Shown piece after piece: positions 7,436 to 15,596 of a stretch of 64,000 nucleotides of DNA. Numbering within the stretch: position 1 is the first letter of the stretch; each line of letters opens with the position of its first letter. The position numbers were made by a program, and so were the translations under genes. The notes under the pieces are model-generated. The model searched no databases and was not told the origin of the DNA. It was given only the letters and a program-made list of their open reading frames with translations. Location of the stretch: the NCBI RefSeq assembly GCF_001905725.1, contig NZ_LIWB01000011.1, positions 62,001-126,000 of the forward strand, in the 5' to 3' direction. The DNA is from Streptomyces sp. CB02400. Its GTDB lineage: Bacteria > Actinomycetota > Actinomycetes > Streptomycetales > Streptomycetaceae.

Positions 7436-9568
7436 GTGACCAGCGCAGGTGATCCAGTCGCCGACAACGGTGAGCTGGACGCCGTGTTCGCGGACACGGC
7501 ACGCCGGACCGGCGCGTCGATCGGTGCCCTGTATCTGCTCACGCCTGATGAGCAGTCCTTGCGGCTGGACGTGCTGTGCGGGGCCCCGGCCGAGTTCGCC
7601 GCACCCTGGTCGAAAGTTGCGGTGGCCGCTCCCGCACCGGTGGCCGTCGCGTTCCGCGAGGAACACCTGGTGTGGGTGGGCAGTCAGGAGGAGATGGCCC
7701 GCACCTATCCACGCACGTCGGTCGTGCTTCCCTACCCGTTGGTCCTGGCCGCCGCGCCGGTCACCGGCACCCGCAGGTGGGGCGCGTTGCTGCTGATGTG
7801 GCCGGCCACCCGTCCGCCGTACATGACCGGACGGGAGCGTGGTCACATCACGGCCAGTTGCCGACGTCTGGCCCGGTTGCTGGAGGAAGCCGCCGAGCGC
7901 GGCAGGCCCCCGTCCGGCGACGAGCGGACCCGCGTCGTCCCTCTCGCCCCGGAGGACCGGTCCGACAGCCCGGCGATGGCCGCCGCCGACTTCGCGGAGC
8001 GCCTGCCCGGCGGGAGCTGCGCGCTGAACCTCGAGGGCCAGGTCACCTACGTCAGCTCCGGCGCCTGTGACCTGCTGGACTGCGAAGCCGGCCGACTGCT
8101 GGGCACGGTGCCGTGGCAGTCCCTGCGCTGGCTCGACGATCCCACCTACGAGGACCGCTACCGTGCCGCGGTGCTCAGCCGCGAGCCCGTCTCCTTCACC
8201 GCCTGTCGTCCACCGGATCACTGGCTGGAGTTCCACCTCTACCCGGACGCCAGCGGGATCAGCATCCGTATCGTCCCCAGCGGTGCGCAGCCCCCGCCCG
8301 CACCGGCGTCGAGCCACTCCGCGCGCCCGGCCACTCCGGCCCGCGCGGGCAGGCTCTACCAGCTCACCCACCTGGCCGCCGGACTGACCGAGGTCGTCGG
8401 AGTCCAGGATGTCGTCGCCCTGGTCGCCGAGCAGGTCATGCCCGCCTTCGGTGCGCGGGGCCTGGTCCTGTCCACAGCGGAGGCCGGCCGGCTGCGGATC
8501 ACCGGATACCGCGGCTACGACCCCCACATCATCGAGCGCCTCGACGGTCTGTCCGTCGACACCGACTTCACCCCGGCCGGGCGCGCCCTCAGCAGCGGTG
8601 TCCCCGCTTTCTTCTCCGATCCGGAGGAGATGCGCCGGCTGTACCCCGAGGCCCCTCAGGTCAGCGGAAAACAGGCATGGGCCTTCCTTCCGCTGATCAT
8701 CTCCGGCCGGCCCGTCGGCTGCTGCATCCTGTCCTACGACCACCCCCGCGCGTTCCCGGCCGAGGAACGCGCCGTCATGACCTCGCTCGCCGGCCTCATC
8801 GCCCAGGCGCTCGACCGCGCCCGCCTCTACGACACCAAGCACGAACTTGCGCACGGCCTCCAGCAGGCGGTGCTGCCACGCGCCCTTCCCGAGATCGCCG
8901 GTCTGCGCGTCGCCGCCCGCTACCTCCCCGCGACCCGGGGCATGGCCATCGGCGGTGACTTCTACGACCTGATCCGGCTCGGCGACACCGCCGCCGCGGC
9001 CGTCATCGGCGACGTCCAAGGGCACAACGTCGCCGCCGCCGCCGTGATGGGCCAGGTCCGCACCGGTATCTACGCCCACGCGACCGTCGGCACGTCCCCC
9101 GACCAGATCCTCGCCAGAACCAACCGGCTCCTCGCCGACCTCGCCCCCGACCTCTTCACCAGCTGCCTCTACGCCCGCCTCGACTTCGCCTGCCGACGCG
9201 TGACGCTGGCCAGCGCCGGCCACCCGCCACCCCTACTGCGCCTGGCCGACGGCGACACCCGGCCCGCCGACGTCTCGCCCGGCCCCCTCCTGGGAATCGA
9301 CCCCGAGGCCGTCTTCCCCCTGACCGAGATCCCCCTCACCCCGGACTCGACGCTCGCCTTCTACACCGACGGCCTCATCGAGGAACCGGGGACCGACCTC
9401 GACGACGCCATCGCCGGCCTCGCGCACCATCTCGCCCATGCCGACGAACGGGACCTCGACCTGCTCATCGACCACCTGCTCAGCAAAGCCGGCACGGACG
9501 GGCAGCGTGCCGACGACATCGCTCTCCTGGTCCTTCACCACGACGCGGTGCACCACGACGCGGGCTGA
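7436..9568 (+). CDS. GAF-PAS-GAF-SpoIIE (PP2C-type) phosphatase
   Basis: A 710-residue multi-domain signalling protein. Residues about 10-145 form a GAF-like sensor. Residues 185-275 form a PAS-like domain (CALNLEGQVTYVSSGACDLL). Residues 310-465 form a second GAF domain (GVQDVVALVAEQVMPAFG to AVMTSLAGLIAQALDRARLYD). Residues 475-705 are a SpoIIE/PP2C phosphatase with GGDFYDLIRL, VIGDVQGHNVAAAAVMGQVR, SAGHPPPLLRLADG and FYTDGLIEEPG, including the metal-binding aspartates. Such proteins dephosphorylate STAS anti-anti-sigma factors in response to small-molecule, redox or light cues. No anti-sigma kinase is adjacent, so its partner is unknown. The GTG start has a GGAGGTG ribosome site. Confidence 0.92.
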   Translation: MTSAGDPVADNGELDAVFADTARRTGASIGALYLLTPDEQSLRLDVLCGAPAEFAAPWSKVAVAAPAPVAVAFREEHLVWVGSQEEMARTYPRTSVVLPYPLVLAAAPVTGTRRWGALLLMWPATRPPYMTGRERGHITASCRRLARLLEEAAERGRPPSGDERTRVVPLAPEDRSDSPAMAAADFAERLPGGSCALNLEGQVTYVSSGACDLLDCEAGRLLGTVPWQSLRWLDDPTYEDRYRAAVLSREPVSFTACRPPDHWLEFHLYPDASGISIRIVPSGAQPPPAPASSHSARPATPARAGRLYQLTHLAAGLTEVVGVQDVVALVAEQVMPAFGARGLVLSTAEAGRLRITGYRGYDPHIIERLDGLSVDTDFTPAGRALSSGVPAFFSDPEEMRRLYPEAPQVSGKQAWAFLPLIISGRPVGCCILSYDHPRAFPAEERAVMTSLAGLIAQALDRARLYDTKHELAHGLQQAVLPRALPEIAGLRVAARYLPATRGMAIGGDFYDLIRLGDTAAAAVIGDVQGHNVAAAAVMGQVRTGIYAHATVGTSPDQILARTNRLLADLAPDLFTSCLYARLDFACRRVTLASAGHPPPLLRLADGDTRPADVSPGPLLGIDPEAVFPLTEIPLTPDSTLAFYTDGLIEEPGTDLDDAIAGLAHHLAHADERDLDLLIDHLLSKAGTDGQRADDIALLVLHHDAVHHDAG

Positions 9569-9653
9569 CCGCACGACGGCTGCATGCTTCGGGTGATCCC
9601 TCAGGGGAACCCGTCGTCCCGAACAACCTCCGAAACGAGACAGGTGCTCACAC

Positions 9654-9842
9654 ATGTCCAATCCACAGCAGCCAGAACAGCGACGCAGTCAGAAGGGCGG
9701 CGGCACGCCCCAGCAGAGCGGCGAGAACAAGGCCCGCGAGATGGAGGCGAAGGGCGGCAGCGCCCACGGCACGGACAAGGGCGACAAGGGCGGCGGAGAA
9801 GGCGGCGGAGTGCCGCCGGACCAGCAGACCGAGCATCCGTGA
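9654..9842 (+). CDS. Small Gly/Gln/Lys-rich hydrophilic protein
   Basis: A 62-residue protein of low complexity (SQKGGG, GDKGGGEGGG), without hydrophobic segments and probably disordered. It resembles the KGG-rich stress-type peptides of bacteria only in composition. ATG 9654 has a weak upstream site. The next gene begins 53 bases downstream and is also small and hydrophilic, so the two may be co-transcribed after the phosphatase gene. I do not recognise a function. Confidence 0.55.
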   Translation: MSNPQQPEQRRSQKGGGTPQQSGENKAREMEAKGGSAHGTDKGDKGGGEGGGVPPDQQTEHP

Positions 9843-9895
9843 CCCTCCCGGCGACCTGTCGCAGTCACCGATCCACCCGAGAAGGGAGATACGCC

Positions 9896-10222
9896 ATGCC
9901 GGCCGGATCGAGCTCCAAGCGTGAGCGCCAGTACGAACACATCAAGGAGGGCGCCGAGGACCGCGGCGCGTCGTCGAAGCGCGCCAAGGAGATCGCCGCA
10001 CGGACGGTCAACAAGGAGCGGGCCAGGTCGGGCGAGTCGAAGAGCGCCGGCAAGACCTCGACGCGTGACCCCAAGTCGGCGTCCCAGCGCGGCGGGCAGC
10101 GCTCACACAGCGGCGCGCAGGGCCCCACCAAGGACCAGTTGTACGAAGAGGCCAAGAAGCGCAACATCCAGGGCCGCTCCTCGATGAGTAAGGAGCAGTT
10201 GGAGAACGCCCTGGGCCGCTGA
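9896..10222 (+). CDS. Small basic protein with Rho-N/SAP-like C-terminal helix pair
   Basis: A 108-residue, very hydrophilic protein. The N-terminus (SSKRERQYEHIKEGAEDRG) and a Lys/Arg/Ser-rich middle are probably flexible. The last 35 residues (TKDQLYEEAKKRNIQGRSSMS then KEQLENAL) match the small helical Rho-N/SAP-like fold that often binds nucleic acid. Proteins of this type are frequently labelled 'plasmid stabilization protein' in actinobacteria, a label with little functional support. ATG 9896 follows GAAGGGAGAT. DNA or RNA binding is inferred from the fold only. Confidence 0.75.
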   Translation: MPAGSSSKRERQYEHIKEGAEDRGASSKRAKEIAARTVNKERARSGESKSAGKTSTRDPKSASQRGGQRSHSGAQGPTKDQLYEEAKKRNIQGRSSMSKEQLENALGR

Positions 10223-10524
10223 CCCGAGGTTTCGCACGGTCGGCTGGAAGACGGACGGGGCCAGGTGGCTGCTGCCCAGCTGATCCTCGCTTCGGCTTCT
10301 GTGGTGTGCCCCGGTGGCATGGCCTTGACTGTGCGCGTACCGCGCCCACGTACTCGGTCAGTCGGGTGGCGTGGCGCCATGCCGCTTCCTGGGCTTCAAG
10401 GTGCCTGACCCGGTACGCCTCCGCGAACCGGGTACGGACCTGCTCCGTATTCGGGGCGGCCGCTGCTCATCACCCTGAAGTGCCCGCCCACGCATCCTCT
10501 CCGAACCGATCCCGGTCTGACTTC
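10223..10524. other. About 300 bases without a supported gene
   Basis: No recognisable domain in any frame. It leads into a phosphatase relic and may hold its decayed 5' part, but no similarity could be read. Confidence 0.4.
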
Positions 10525-10700
10525 CGCCGTCTGCCGGGGGAGCAGCTGGAACCCGGTGACCGGCTGCTGTTCCACACCGACGGCATCAACGAAGCCCGCG
10601 ACGCCACAGGACGGATGTCCGGCCCCGACCGCTTCGTCGACTTCCTCGTCCGCCACCACGCGGACGAGGTCCCGCTTCCCGAAACTCGACAGGATCCTTC
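10525..10700 (+). pseudogene. SpoIIE phosphatase C-terminal relic
   Basis: One frame reads EQLEPGDRLLFHTDGINEAR, then DATGRMSGPDRFVDFLVRHH. This aligns closely with EQLEPGDRLLLYTDGVIEAR and DTRGRQFGRDRFVDFIRRHH of the intact phosphatase at 35005-36237. Only about 50 residues survive. The upstream sensor and the first metal-binding motifs are absent, and after LPETRQ the frame no longer resembles the family (the DDDATVLL end is lost). It is a truncated relic just upstream of the convergent DUF5133 copy, mirroring the DUF5133/phosphatase pair at 34-36 kb. Confidence 0.75.
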
Positions 10701-10814
10701 TGCCTTGAAGGGCGAGCGCATCGAGGGCGGGGGTGATCCGCCCTCCTCGATCATGCTGCCGTGATGCCGCCAGAACAGGATCAGCCCATCGTGGGATTGC
10801 GGCGGACCAGGCTC

Positions 10815-11030
10815 TCAGCTCGTGAGGAGTGAGTTGTCCGCGCGGTGGGCCACAGGTGTCTGGTGACGTGCCGCCATGAGGGCGGAGTCGATGCCACGCG
10901 TGCCGGTGAACACGCACAGGGTGGAGCTGACGCCGTCCAGGCGTCGCCGGTATTCCTCGCCGCCGCTCTCTGCGTGCAGCGCCTCGTACTGCTCGACCAG
11001 GTCCATCGACACGGCAGGGTATGTCAGCAA
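10815..11030 (-). CDS. DUF5133 family protein, copy 1, altered start
   Basis: About 71 residues: PAVSMDLVEQYEALHAESGG, then LCVFTGTRGIDSALMAARHQ. It is a clear paralog of the DUF5133 protein at 33953-34186 (PAVLRDLIEQYEAL, LCVSTGTRDIDAALIAARHQ). Aligned over the ribosome site, the partner's ATG is ACG here, so translation would need the following TTG (11030) or the ACG itself; expression may be reduced or lost. The coding frame otherwise has no stop or frameshift. DUF5133 proteins are small, streptomycete-type and of unknown role. Confidence 0.7.
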   Translation of the reverse strand: MLTYPAVSMDLVEQYEALHAESGGEEYRRRLDGVSSTLCVFTGTRGIDSALMAARHQTPVAHRADNSLLTS

Positions 11031-11088
11031 CGTCGGGGGTTTCCCCTGGTCGCCACCGCTCGCTTGGGTCGCATACGGACCTGGGTGC

Positions 11089-11143
11089 CCCGAGCCCCGG
11101 CCCGCTGCCCCACATGACGTGGGGCAGCGGGCCGGGGCTCGGG
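11089..11143 (-). terminator. 25-bp perfect hairpin after the CBS gene
   Basis: Left arm 11089-11113 and right arm 11119-11143 are perfect reverse complements (25 bp) around the 5-base loop ATGAC. It begins 13 bases past the stop of the leftward CBS gene and lies upstream of the DUF5133 gene on the same strand, so it probably ends CBS transcription. There is no T-tract, as is usual in streptomycetes. Confidence 0.8.
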
Positions 11144-11155
11144 ACGGGGACGGCG

Positions 11156-11572
11156 TCAGTCGGTGGAGAGCGCCTGCAGCAGATCACCGACCTGGGGGTC
11201 GGGCAGGGAGCGGGCCACATCGGCCTGGGCGACCATGCCGACCAGGTCGTGCCCGTCGATCACCGGCAGGCGGCGCACCTTGTGAGCGGACATGGTGCGC
11301 AGGATCTCCTGCACGTCGTCGTCGGCACCGATGGTGACGGCCTCACCCTGGGCCAGTTCCCCGGCCTGACAGGTGGCCGGGTCCTTTCCGGCACCCAGGA
11401 CCTTCACCACGATGTCCCGGTCGGTCAGGACGCCCTTCAGCTTGTTGTCGGTGCCGCAGATCGGCAGGGCGCCGACCCCGAGGTCCTTCATCTTGCGGGC
11501 CGCGTCCAGCACCGTCTCCTCGGCACCGATGCACTCGGCTCCGCCGGTCATGATGTCTCGCGCCTTGGTCAT
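11156..11572 (-). CDS. CBS-domain-pair protein
   Basis: A 138-residue protein made of two CBS motifs. The first spans about residues 5-60 (ARDIMTGGAECIGAEETVLD, LGVGALPICGTDNKLKGVLT, DRDIV) and the second about residues 75-130 (AVTIGADDDVQEILRTMSAH, VRRLPVIDGHDLVGMVAQAD). Tandem CBS modules bind adenine nucleotides and usually act as energy or stress sensors. Stand-alone CBS pairs of this size are common in actinobacterial dormancy and stress regulons. ATG 11572 has a GGGGAG site 6 bases upstream; the longer open frame upstream is not protein-like. A decayed paralog lies at 41200-41602. Confidence 0.9.
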   Translation of the reverse strand: MTKARDIMTGGAECIGAEETVLDAARKMKDLGVGALPICGTDNKLKGVLTDRDIVVKVLGAGKDPATCQAGELAQGEAVTIGADDDVQEILRTMSAHKVRRLPVIDGHDLVGMVAQADVARSLPDPQVGDLLQALSTD

Positions 11573-12041
11573 GGACTCCCCTTCTTCGGTGTGCCGCCTC
11601 CCGCACGCGGGCCGAGGGCGGCGATTGGACGGGCGCGACATGTGTTCCCGAGCGCTACGGCTGGTAACGGGCCATTCCTCCTTTCTCCGCTGACTGCGTG
11701 CGCGGCCTGCCCAGCGCGCGGGTGCGGGCCCATGCCGTCGGGACGTTCGCGCAGCAAACCTGGCAACCAGGTGTGGCTCTGGACGAGAGCCGGCACGGAA
11801 CGGTCGATCAAGGACGCGGTCGGCATCTGCATGACCATCGGGTGCACGCGCCCGGAGCCGGGATATGTGGGGACCGGTACGGAAGGGGTGCAAGTGAGAC
11901 ACCGGGGAGCGGGGGACGGCCGATCCTCCGCGGTGGACAGAGGCGGGCGCTGTGAGTGCGCACCGGTGACATCGTCACCGTCGTTTCCCGTGTGCGCCGT
12001 CTTCCGTTCTCCGGCGGGTGGCTACGACTCTCATGGCCCGT
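11573..12041. other. 469-base stretch without a supported gene
   Basis: Lies upstream of the CBS gene and downstream of the small coupled ORF. Open frames on both strands lack domains. The CBS promoter is expected here. Confidence 0.45.
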
Positions 12042-12332
12042 TCACCGCCGGGTGCCGGTCAGGCCACCGGCGACGACTGTCACCTCGCTGACCGGAAAGC
12101 TGGAGTCCGTGTCTGAGACCAGGTGGACGTACGCGGGGCCTGCCTCTTCGGACTGGGAGCCCCGGCCCGTCGGGGCCGAACTGCCCAGCTTCGTGAGGTA
12201 GTCGCCCGTAAAGCGTCGGCCTGTCAGATCGAGCACGGTCCTGGTGGGGCCAGGGGAAACAGGGCCAGCGCGGATGCCTCGTTCGGCGGGATGCGGGGCG
12301 ATGGACTTGGTGAGGACGGCTGTGGCGGACAT
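12042..12332 (-). CDS. Uncharacterised 96-residue protein coupled to the M20 gene
   Basis: ATG 12332 begins three bases after the stop of the M20 amidohydrolase gene, a spacing that suggests translational coupling. The product starts MSATAVLTKSIAPHPAERGI, has no clear membrane segment, and ends with FPVSEVTVVAGGLTGTRR. I recognise no family. It may be a real small gene or a chance frame; the junction is the main support. A competing frame on the other strand covers part of it but has no domain either. Confidence 0.35.
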   Translation of the reverse strand: MSATAVLTKSIAPHPAERGIRAGPVSPGPTRTVLDLTGRRFTGDYLTKLGSSAPTGRGSQSEEAGPAYVHLVSDTDSSFPVSEVTVVAGGLTGTRR

Positions 12333-12335
12333 GGC

Positions 12336-13532
12336 TCAGCGTCCCGCCTCCCGGTGCAGTCTCCACGCCTCCTCGCGCAAGTCCGCGTCGAGGAGCAGGT
12401 CCGCGGCCGTGCAGGCCAGCGCGCCGGCGACGGCGACGAGCACGTCGCGGGCCCGCGGGGAGGCGGCTGCCGCGGCGAACTCGGGGGTGTGGTCGGACCC
12501 GTCGTCCATGATGGCGACGAAGGGGTGGATGGCGGGCACGCGTGTACTGACGTTGCCGATGTCCGACGATCCCAGGTAGACGCCCGGTGAGGGCGGCGTC
12601 AGCCCGATCCCCGCCCCGGACAGGTGTCCGGCGAACGTCTCGGACAGCGGGCCGCTGTCACGGAAGTGCTCGTAGCGGAGCGTGGCCCGTTCCACCTCGA
12701 CCCGGGTGCCCGTGGCGTGGGCGACACCCTCGGCGGCGGCGCGCAACCGCCCGGTCAGGTCCTCCAACGCCTCGGTCGTCGCCGCGCGCAGGCCGAACAG
12801 CCCTTCCGCGTACTCCGGGACGATGTTGGTGGCCCTGCCCCCGTCGGTGACGATTCCCTGGATGTGGGAGGCCACCGGCAGACGCCTGCCCAGGACGGTC
12901 AGGACGTTGAACAGCTCGACCAGCGCCAGGAGGGCGTCGACGCCCTCGGTGGGGTTGCCGGTGGGGTGTGCGGCGCGGCCGTGGAAGGCCACCCGGTACT
13001 GCACCTGCGCGGTCAGCGGCGCCCGCGTCCAGTCGTACACGCCCGGGTGGAACATCAGCGCGGCGTCGATGTCGTCGAACACGCCGGCCTCCACCTCCAG
13101 GACCTTTCCGCCCCCGCCCTCCTCGGCCGGCGTCCCGACCGCCGTGACGCGTCCGGCCGAGGCGTCCAGCACCGTGTCCAGCGCGAGCGCCGCTCCCAGG
13201 CCGGCGGCTGCGATGAGGTTGTGCCCGCAGGCGTGGCCGAGCCCCGGCAGGGCGTCGTACTCCAGCAGCAGTGCCACGGCGGGGCGGCCGTGGCCCGAGC
13301 GGGCGGTGAACGCGGTGGGCATCCCGGCAGTCCCGCGCTCGACCTCGAAACCGGCCCGCTCCAGCGTGCCCGTCAGCAGCGCCGCGGCCCGGTGCTCGGA
13401 GAAGGCGTGCTCGGGATGGGCGTGCAACTCGCGGGCGACCTCCCACAACTGATCCGCCCGTTTCGCGACCTGCACGCGCAGCCTGTCGTGGACGTCGTCG
13501 TTCACGTCGTCGCCGGAAGGCGTGGGGGCCAC
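12336..13532 (-). CDS. M20-family amidohydrolase (aminoacylase / p-aminobenzoyl-glutamate hydrolase type)
   Basis: A 398-residue metallopeptidase of the M20D group. It shows ARELHAHPEHAFSEHRAA, LEYDALPGLGHACGHNLIAA (metal-binding His and the HACGHN signature), GTPAEEGGGGK (catalytic and metal-binding Glu), a dimerisation domain starting QVQYRVAFHGRAAHPTGNP, and FVAIMDDGSDHTPEF with the late metal His. These enzymes hydrolyse amide bonds of N-acyl amino acids or aminobenzoyl-glutamate. GTG 13532 is chosen for GAGGAG five bases upstream; GTG 13505 is a shorter option. It is divergent from the decarboxylase gene, with 194 bases between. Confidence 0.9.
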   Translation of the reverse strand: MAPTPSGDDVNDDVHDRLRVQVAKRADQLWEVARELHAHPEHAFSEHRAAALLTGTLERAGFEVERGTAGMPTAFTARSGHGRPAVALLLEYDALPGLGHACGHNLIAAAGLGAALALDTVLDASAGRVTAVGTPAEEGGGGKVLEVEAGVFDDIDAALMFHPGVYDWTRAPLTAQVQYRVAFHGRAAHPTGNPTEGVDALLALVELFNVLTVLGRRLPVASHIQGIVTDGGRATNIVPEYAEGLFGLRAATTEALEDLTGRLRAAAEGVAHATGTRVEVERATLRYEHFRDSGPLSETFAGHLSGAGIGLTPPSPGVYLGSSDIGNVSTRVPAIHPFVAIMDDGSDHTPEFAAAAASPRARDVLVAVAGALACTAADLLLDADLREEAWRLHREAGR

Positions 13533-13726
13533 CTGGTCTCCTCGGATCGAGGTGCGGTCATCGGTCTTCGCTTCGTGCCCCACCGGGTTCCATCGACCGG
13601 GCGTCGCGACACCTCCGGGTTTCAACCGGGGCGCAGGTGCAACACGTTCGGTGCGCTCCCGGACGACGCGGAGCGACGTCGCCGTGCCGAAAGCGGCCGG
13701 GTGGAGGACGACCGCCGGGAGGAACG
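13533..13726. promoter_or_regulatory. Divergent promoter region between amidohydrolase and decarboxylase
   Basis: A 194-base gap between two outward-facing starts (GTG 13532 and ATG 13727). It must hold both promoters if neither gene is in an operon with a distant one. The two ribosome sites are at 13538-13543 (minus) and 13718-13723 (plus). I cannot assign -35/-10 elements or an operator. Confidence 0.45.
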
Positions 13727-15190
13727 ATGGATCACTCGCGGGTACCCGTGCTGGAGGCGTTCGAGGAGTTCCGGCGGCGCGGGGACGTGGTCTTCGGCCC
13801 GCCGGGGCACAAGCAGGGCCGAGGCGTGGACCCGCGGGTGGCGGACATCGTCGGGCTCGACGTGTTCCGGTCGGACGTACTGTCCCTCAATGGACTGGAC
13901 GACCGCCGTCAGTCCCAGGGCGTGCTCGGTCAGGCCCAGGAACTGATGGCCGACGCGGTAGGGGCCGAGCAGGCGTTCTTCTCCACCTGTGGCAGCTCGC
14001 TGTCGGTCAAGACCGCCATGCTGGCCGTGGCCGGTCCCGGCGAGAAGCTGCTGCTGTCCCGCAACGCGCACAAGTCGGTGATCGCGGCCGTCGTCGTCAA
14101 CGGTGTGGAGCCGATCTGGGTGCACCCGAAGTTCGACGCCGAACGGCACCTGGCGCACCCGCCGGAGCCCGAGGACGTCCGGCGCCGCCTTGAGGAGCAC
14201 CCGGACGCCAAGGGCATGCTGCTGATCACTCCCACCGACTGGGGCACCTGTGCGGACGTGGCGGGCGTGGCCCGGGTCTGCCACGAGTTCGACGTTCCGC
14301 TGATCGTCGACGAGGCGTGGGGGGCCCACCTTCCGTTCCATCCCGGGCTGCCGGCCTGGGGCATGGACGCCGAGGCCGACCTGGTGGTCACCAGCGTCCA
14401 CAAGATGGGCGGGGCCGTCGAGCAGAGCTCCGTCTTCCACCTCCAGTACGACCGGGTGTCGCCGGAGGCCCTCAAACAGCGGGAGGACCTGCTGGGCACC
14501 ACCAGCGCCTCGTCCCTGGTCTACGCGACCCTCGACGGCTGGCGCCGTCAGATGGTCGAACACGGACACGATCTCCTGGAGGCCGCGCTGCACCGTGCGG
14601 AGCGCATCCGGTCGGCCGTCGGTGATCTGCCCGGCCTGCGGCCCATGGGCGGGGAGGTCGTCGAGGAAGGGTTCGCCGCCGCGTTCGACCCGCTGAAGAT
14701 GGTGATCGACGTACGGGAACTGGGCATCAGCGGCATGCAGGCGGCCGAGTGGCTGCGGGCGAACCGGCATGTGGACGTCGGTGGCTCCGACACCTGCCGG
14801 ATCAGCGCGTCCATCACGCACGCCGACGACGACGAGACCGAGAAGGTCCTGCTGGACGCCCTGCGCGCGCTCGTCGAGGGCGCCGACTCCATCGAGAAGC
14901 AGCCGCCGGTGCGCCTGCCCGGCCCTTCGGCCCTGGAACTGGAGCAGGCGATGCTGCCGCGGGAGGCGTTCTTCGCCCCGGTGGAGCACGTGCCCGCCGA
15001 GCGCGCGGCGGGACGGATCGCCGCGGAGATGATCAGCCCGTACCCGCCGGGAGTGCCTGTCGTCGCTCCCGGTGAAGTCATCACCGACGAGGTGCTGGAC
15101 TACCTGCGCAGCGGCGTCGAGCACGGGGTCCTGATCCCGGACGCGGCCGACCCTTCGGTCAGGACGCTCCGTGTGGTGGCGCGGGACTGA
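13727..15190 (+). CDS. Orn/Lys/Arg-type PLP-dependent decarboxylase
   Basis: A 487-residue fold-type I decarboxylase, in the short group I form lacking the N-terminal response-regulator-like wing. It shows FGPPGHKQGRGVD near residue 25, STCGSSLSVKTAMLA, LIVDEAWGAHLPFHP with the PLP-binding Asp, and TSVHKMGGAVEQSS with Lys226 as the Schiff-base lysine. The small C-terminal domain includes ISPYPPGVPVVAPGE. It would decarboxylate ornithine, lysine or arginine to a polyamine precursor; the exact substrate cannot be told. ATG 13727 follows GGGAGG. The divergent neighbour could cleave an N-acyl amino acid to supply substrate, but that is inference. Confidence 0.9.
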   Translation: MDHSRVPVLEAFEEFRRRGDVVFGPPGHKQGRGVDPRVADIVGLDVFRSDVLSLNGLDDRRQSQGVLGQAQELMADAVGAEQAFFSTCGSSLSVKTAMLAVAGPGEKLLLSRNAHKSVIAAVVVNGVEPIWVHPKFDAERHLAHPPEPEDVRRRLEEHPDAKGMLLITPTDWGTCADVAGVARVCHEFDVPLIVDEAWGAHLPFHPGLPAWGMDAEADLVVTSVHKMGGAVEQSSVFHLQYDRVSPEALKQREDLLGTTSASSLVYATLDGWRRQMVEHGHDLLEAALHRAERIRSAVGDLPGLRPMGGEVVEEGFAAAFDPLKMVIDVRELGISGMQAAEWLRANRHVDVGGSDTCRISASITHADDDETEKVLLDALRALVEGADSIEKQPPVRLPGPSALELEQAMLPREAFFAPVEHVPAERAAGRIAAEMISPYPPGVPVVAPGEVITDEVLDYLRSGVEHGVLIPDAADPSVRTLRVVARD

Positions 15191-15596
15191 CGACGGTCGA
15201 TCGAAGACGTGCTCGGACAACCGGGTCCGAGGTTCCGGGTTCGCCGCTCCCTGGTCGCGGATGACACTGACCGTGACGTCCGCAACTCACCGCGTCCAGA
15301 GGCAGACTGATGCGCTGATGCGCTGATGCCCGTGGCACTGCCCGGTACCGCGGAGGCGCAGACACCATGTCACCGGAGCAGGCGACGCCGCGACTCGCTA
15401 TGGCGACACTCGACATCTCGGCCGGCAGGTGACAGGAAGGTCGCCCCGCGATGGCTCCGGTCGGCGGCCGACGCTCCTCCGGTCGCAGCCGGAGGGAATG
15501 TCGAGAGCCCCGTGGTGCGGCGTTACACACGGGTGGTGTCGGGTACCGATGACGCGGCTGGAGGGCCGGTACCGGATGCGATGGAGGAGCTGGGGC
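15191..15596. other. 406-base stretch without a supported gene
   Basis: Frames extending upstream of the oxidoreductase start lack domain similarity. Probably the promoter region of the molybdenum enzyme operon; its ribosome site GGAGGAG lies at 15583-15589. Confidence 0.5.
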
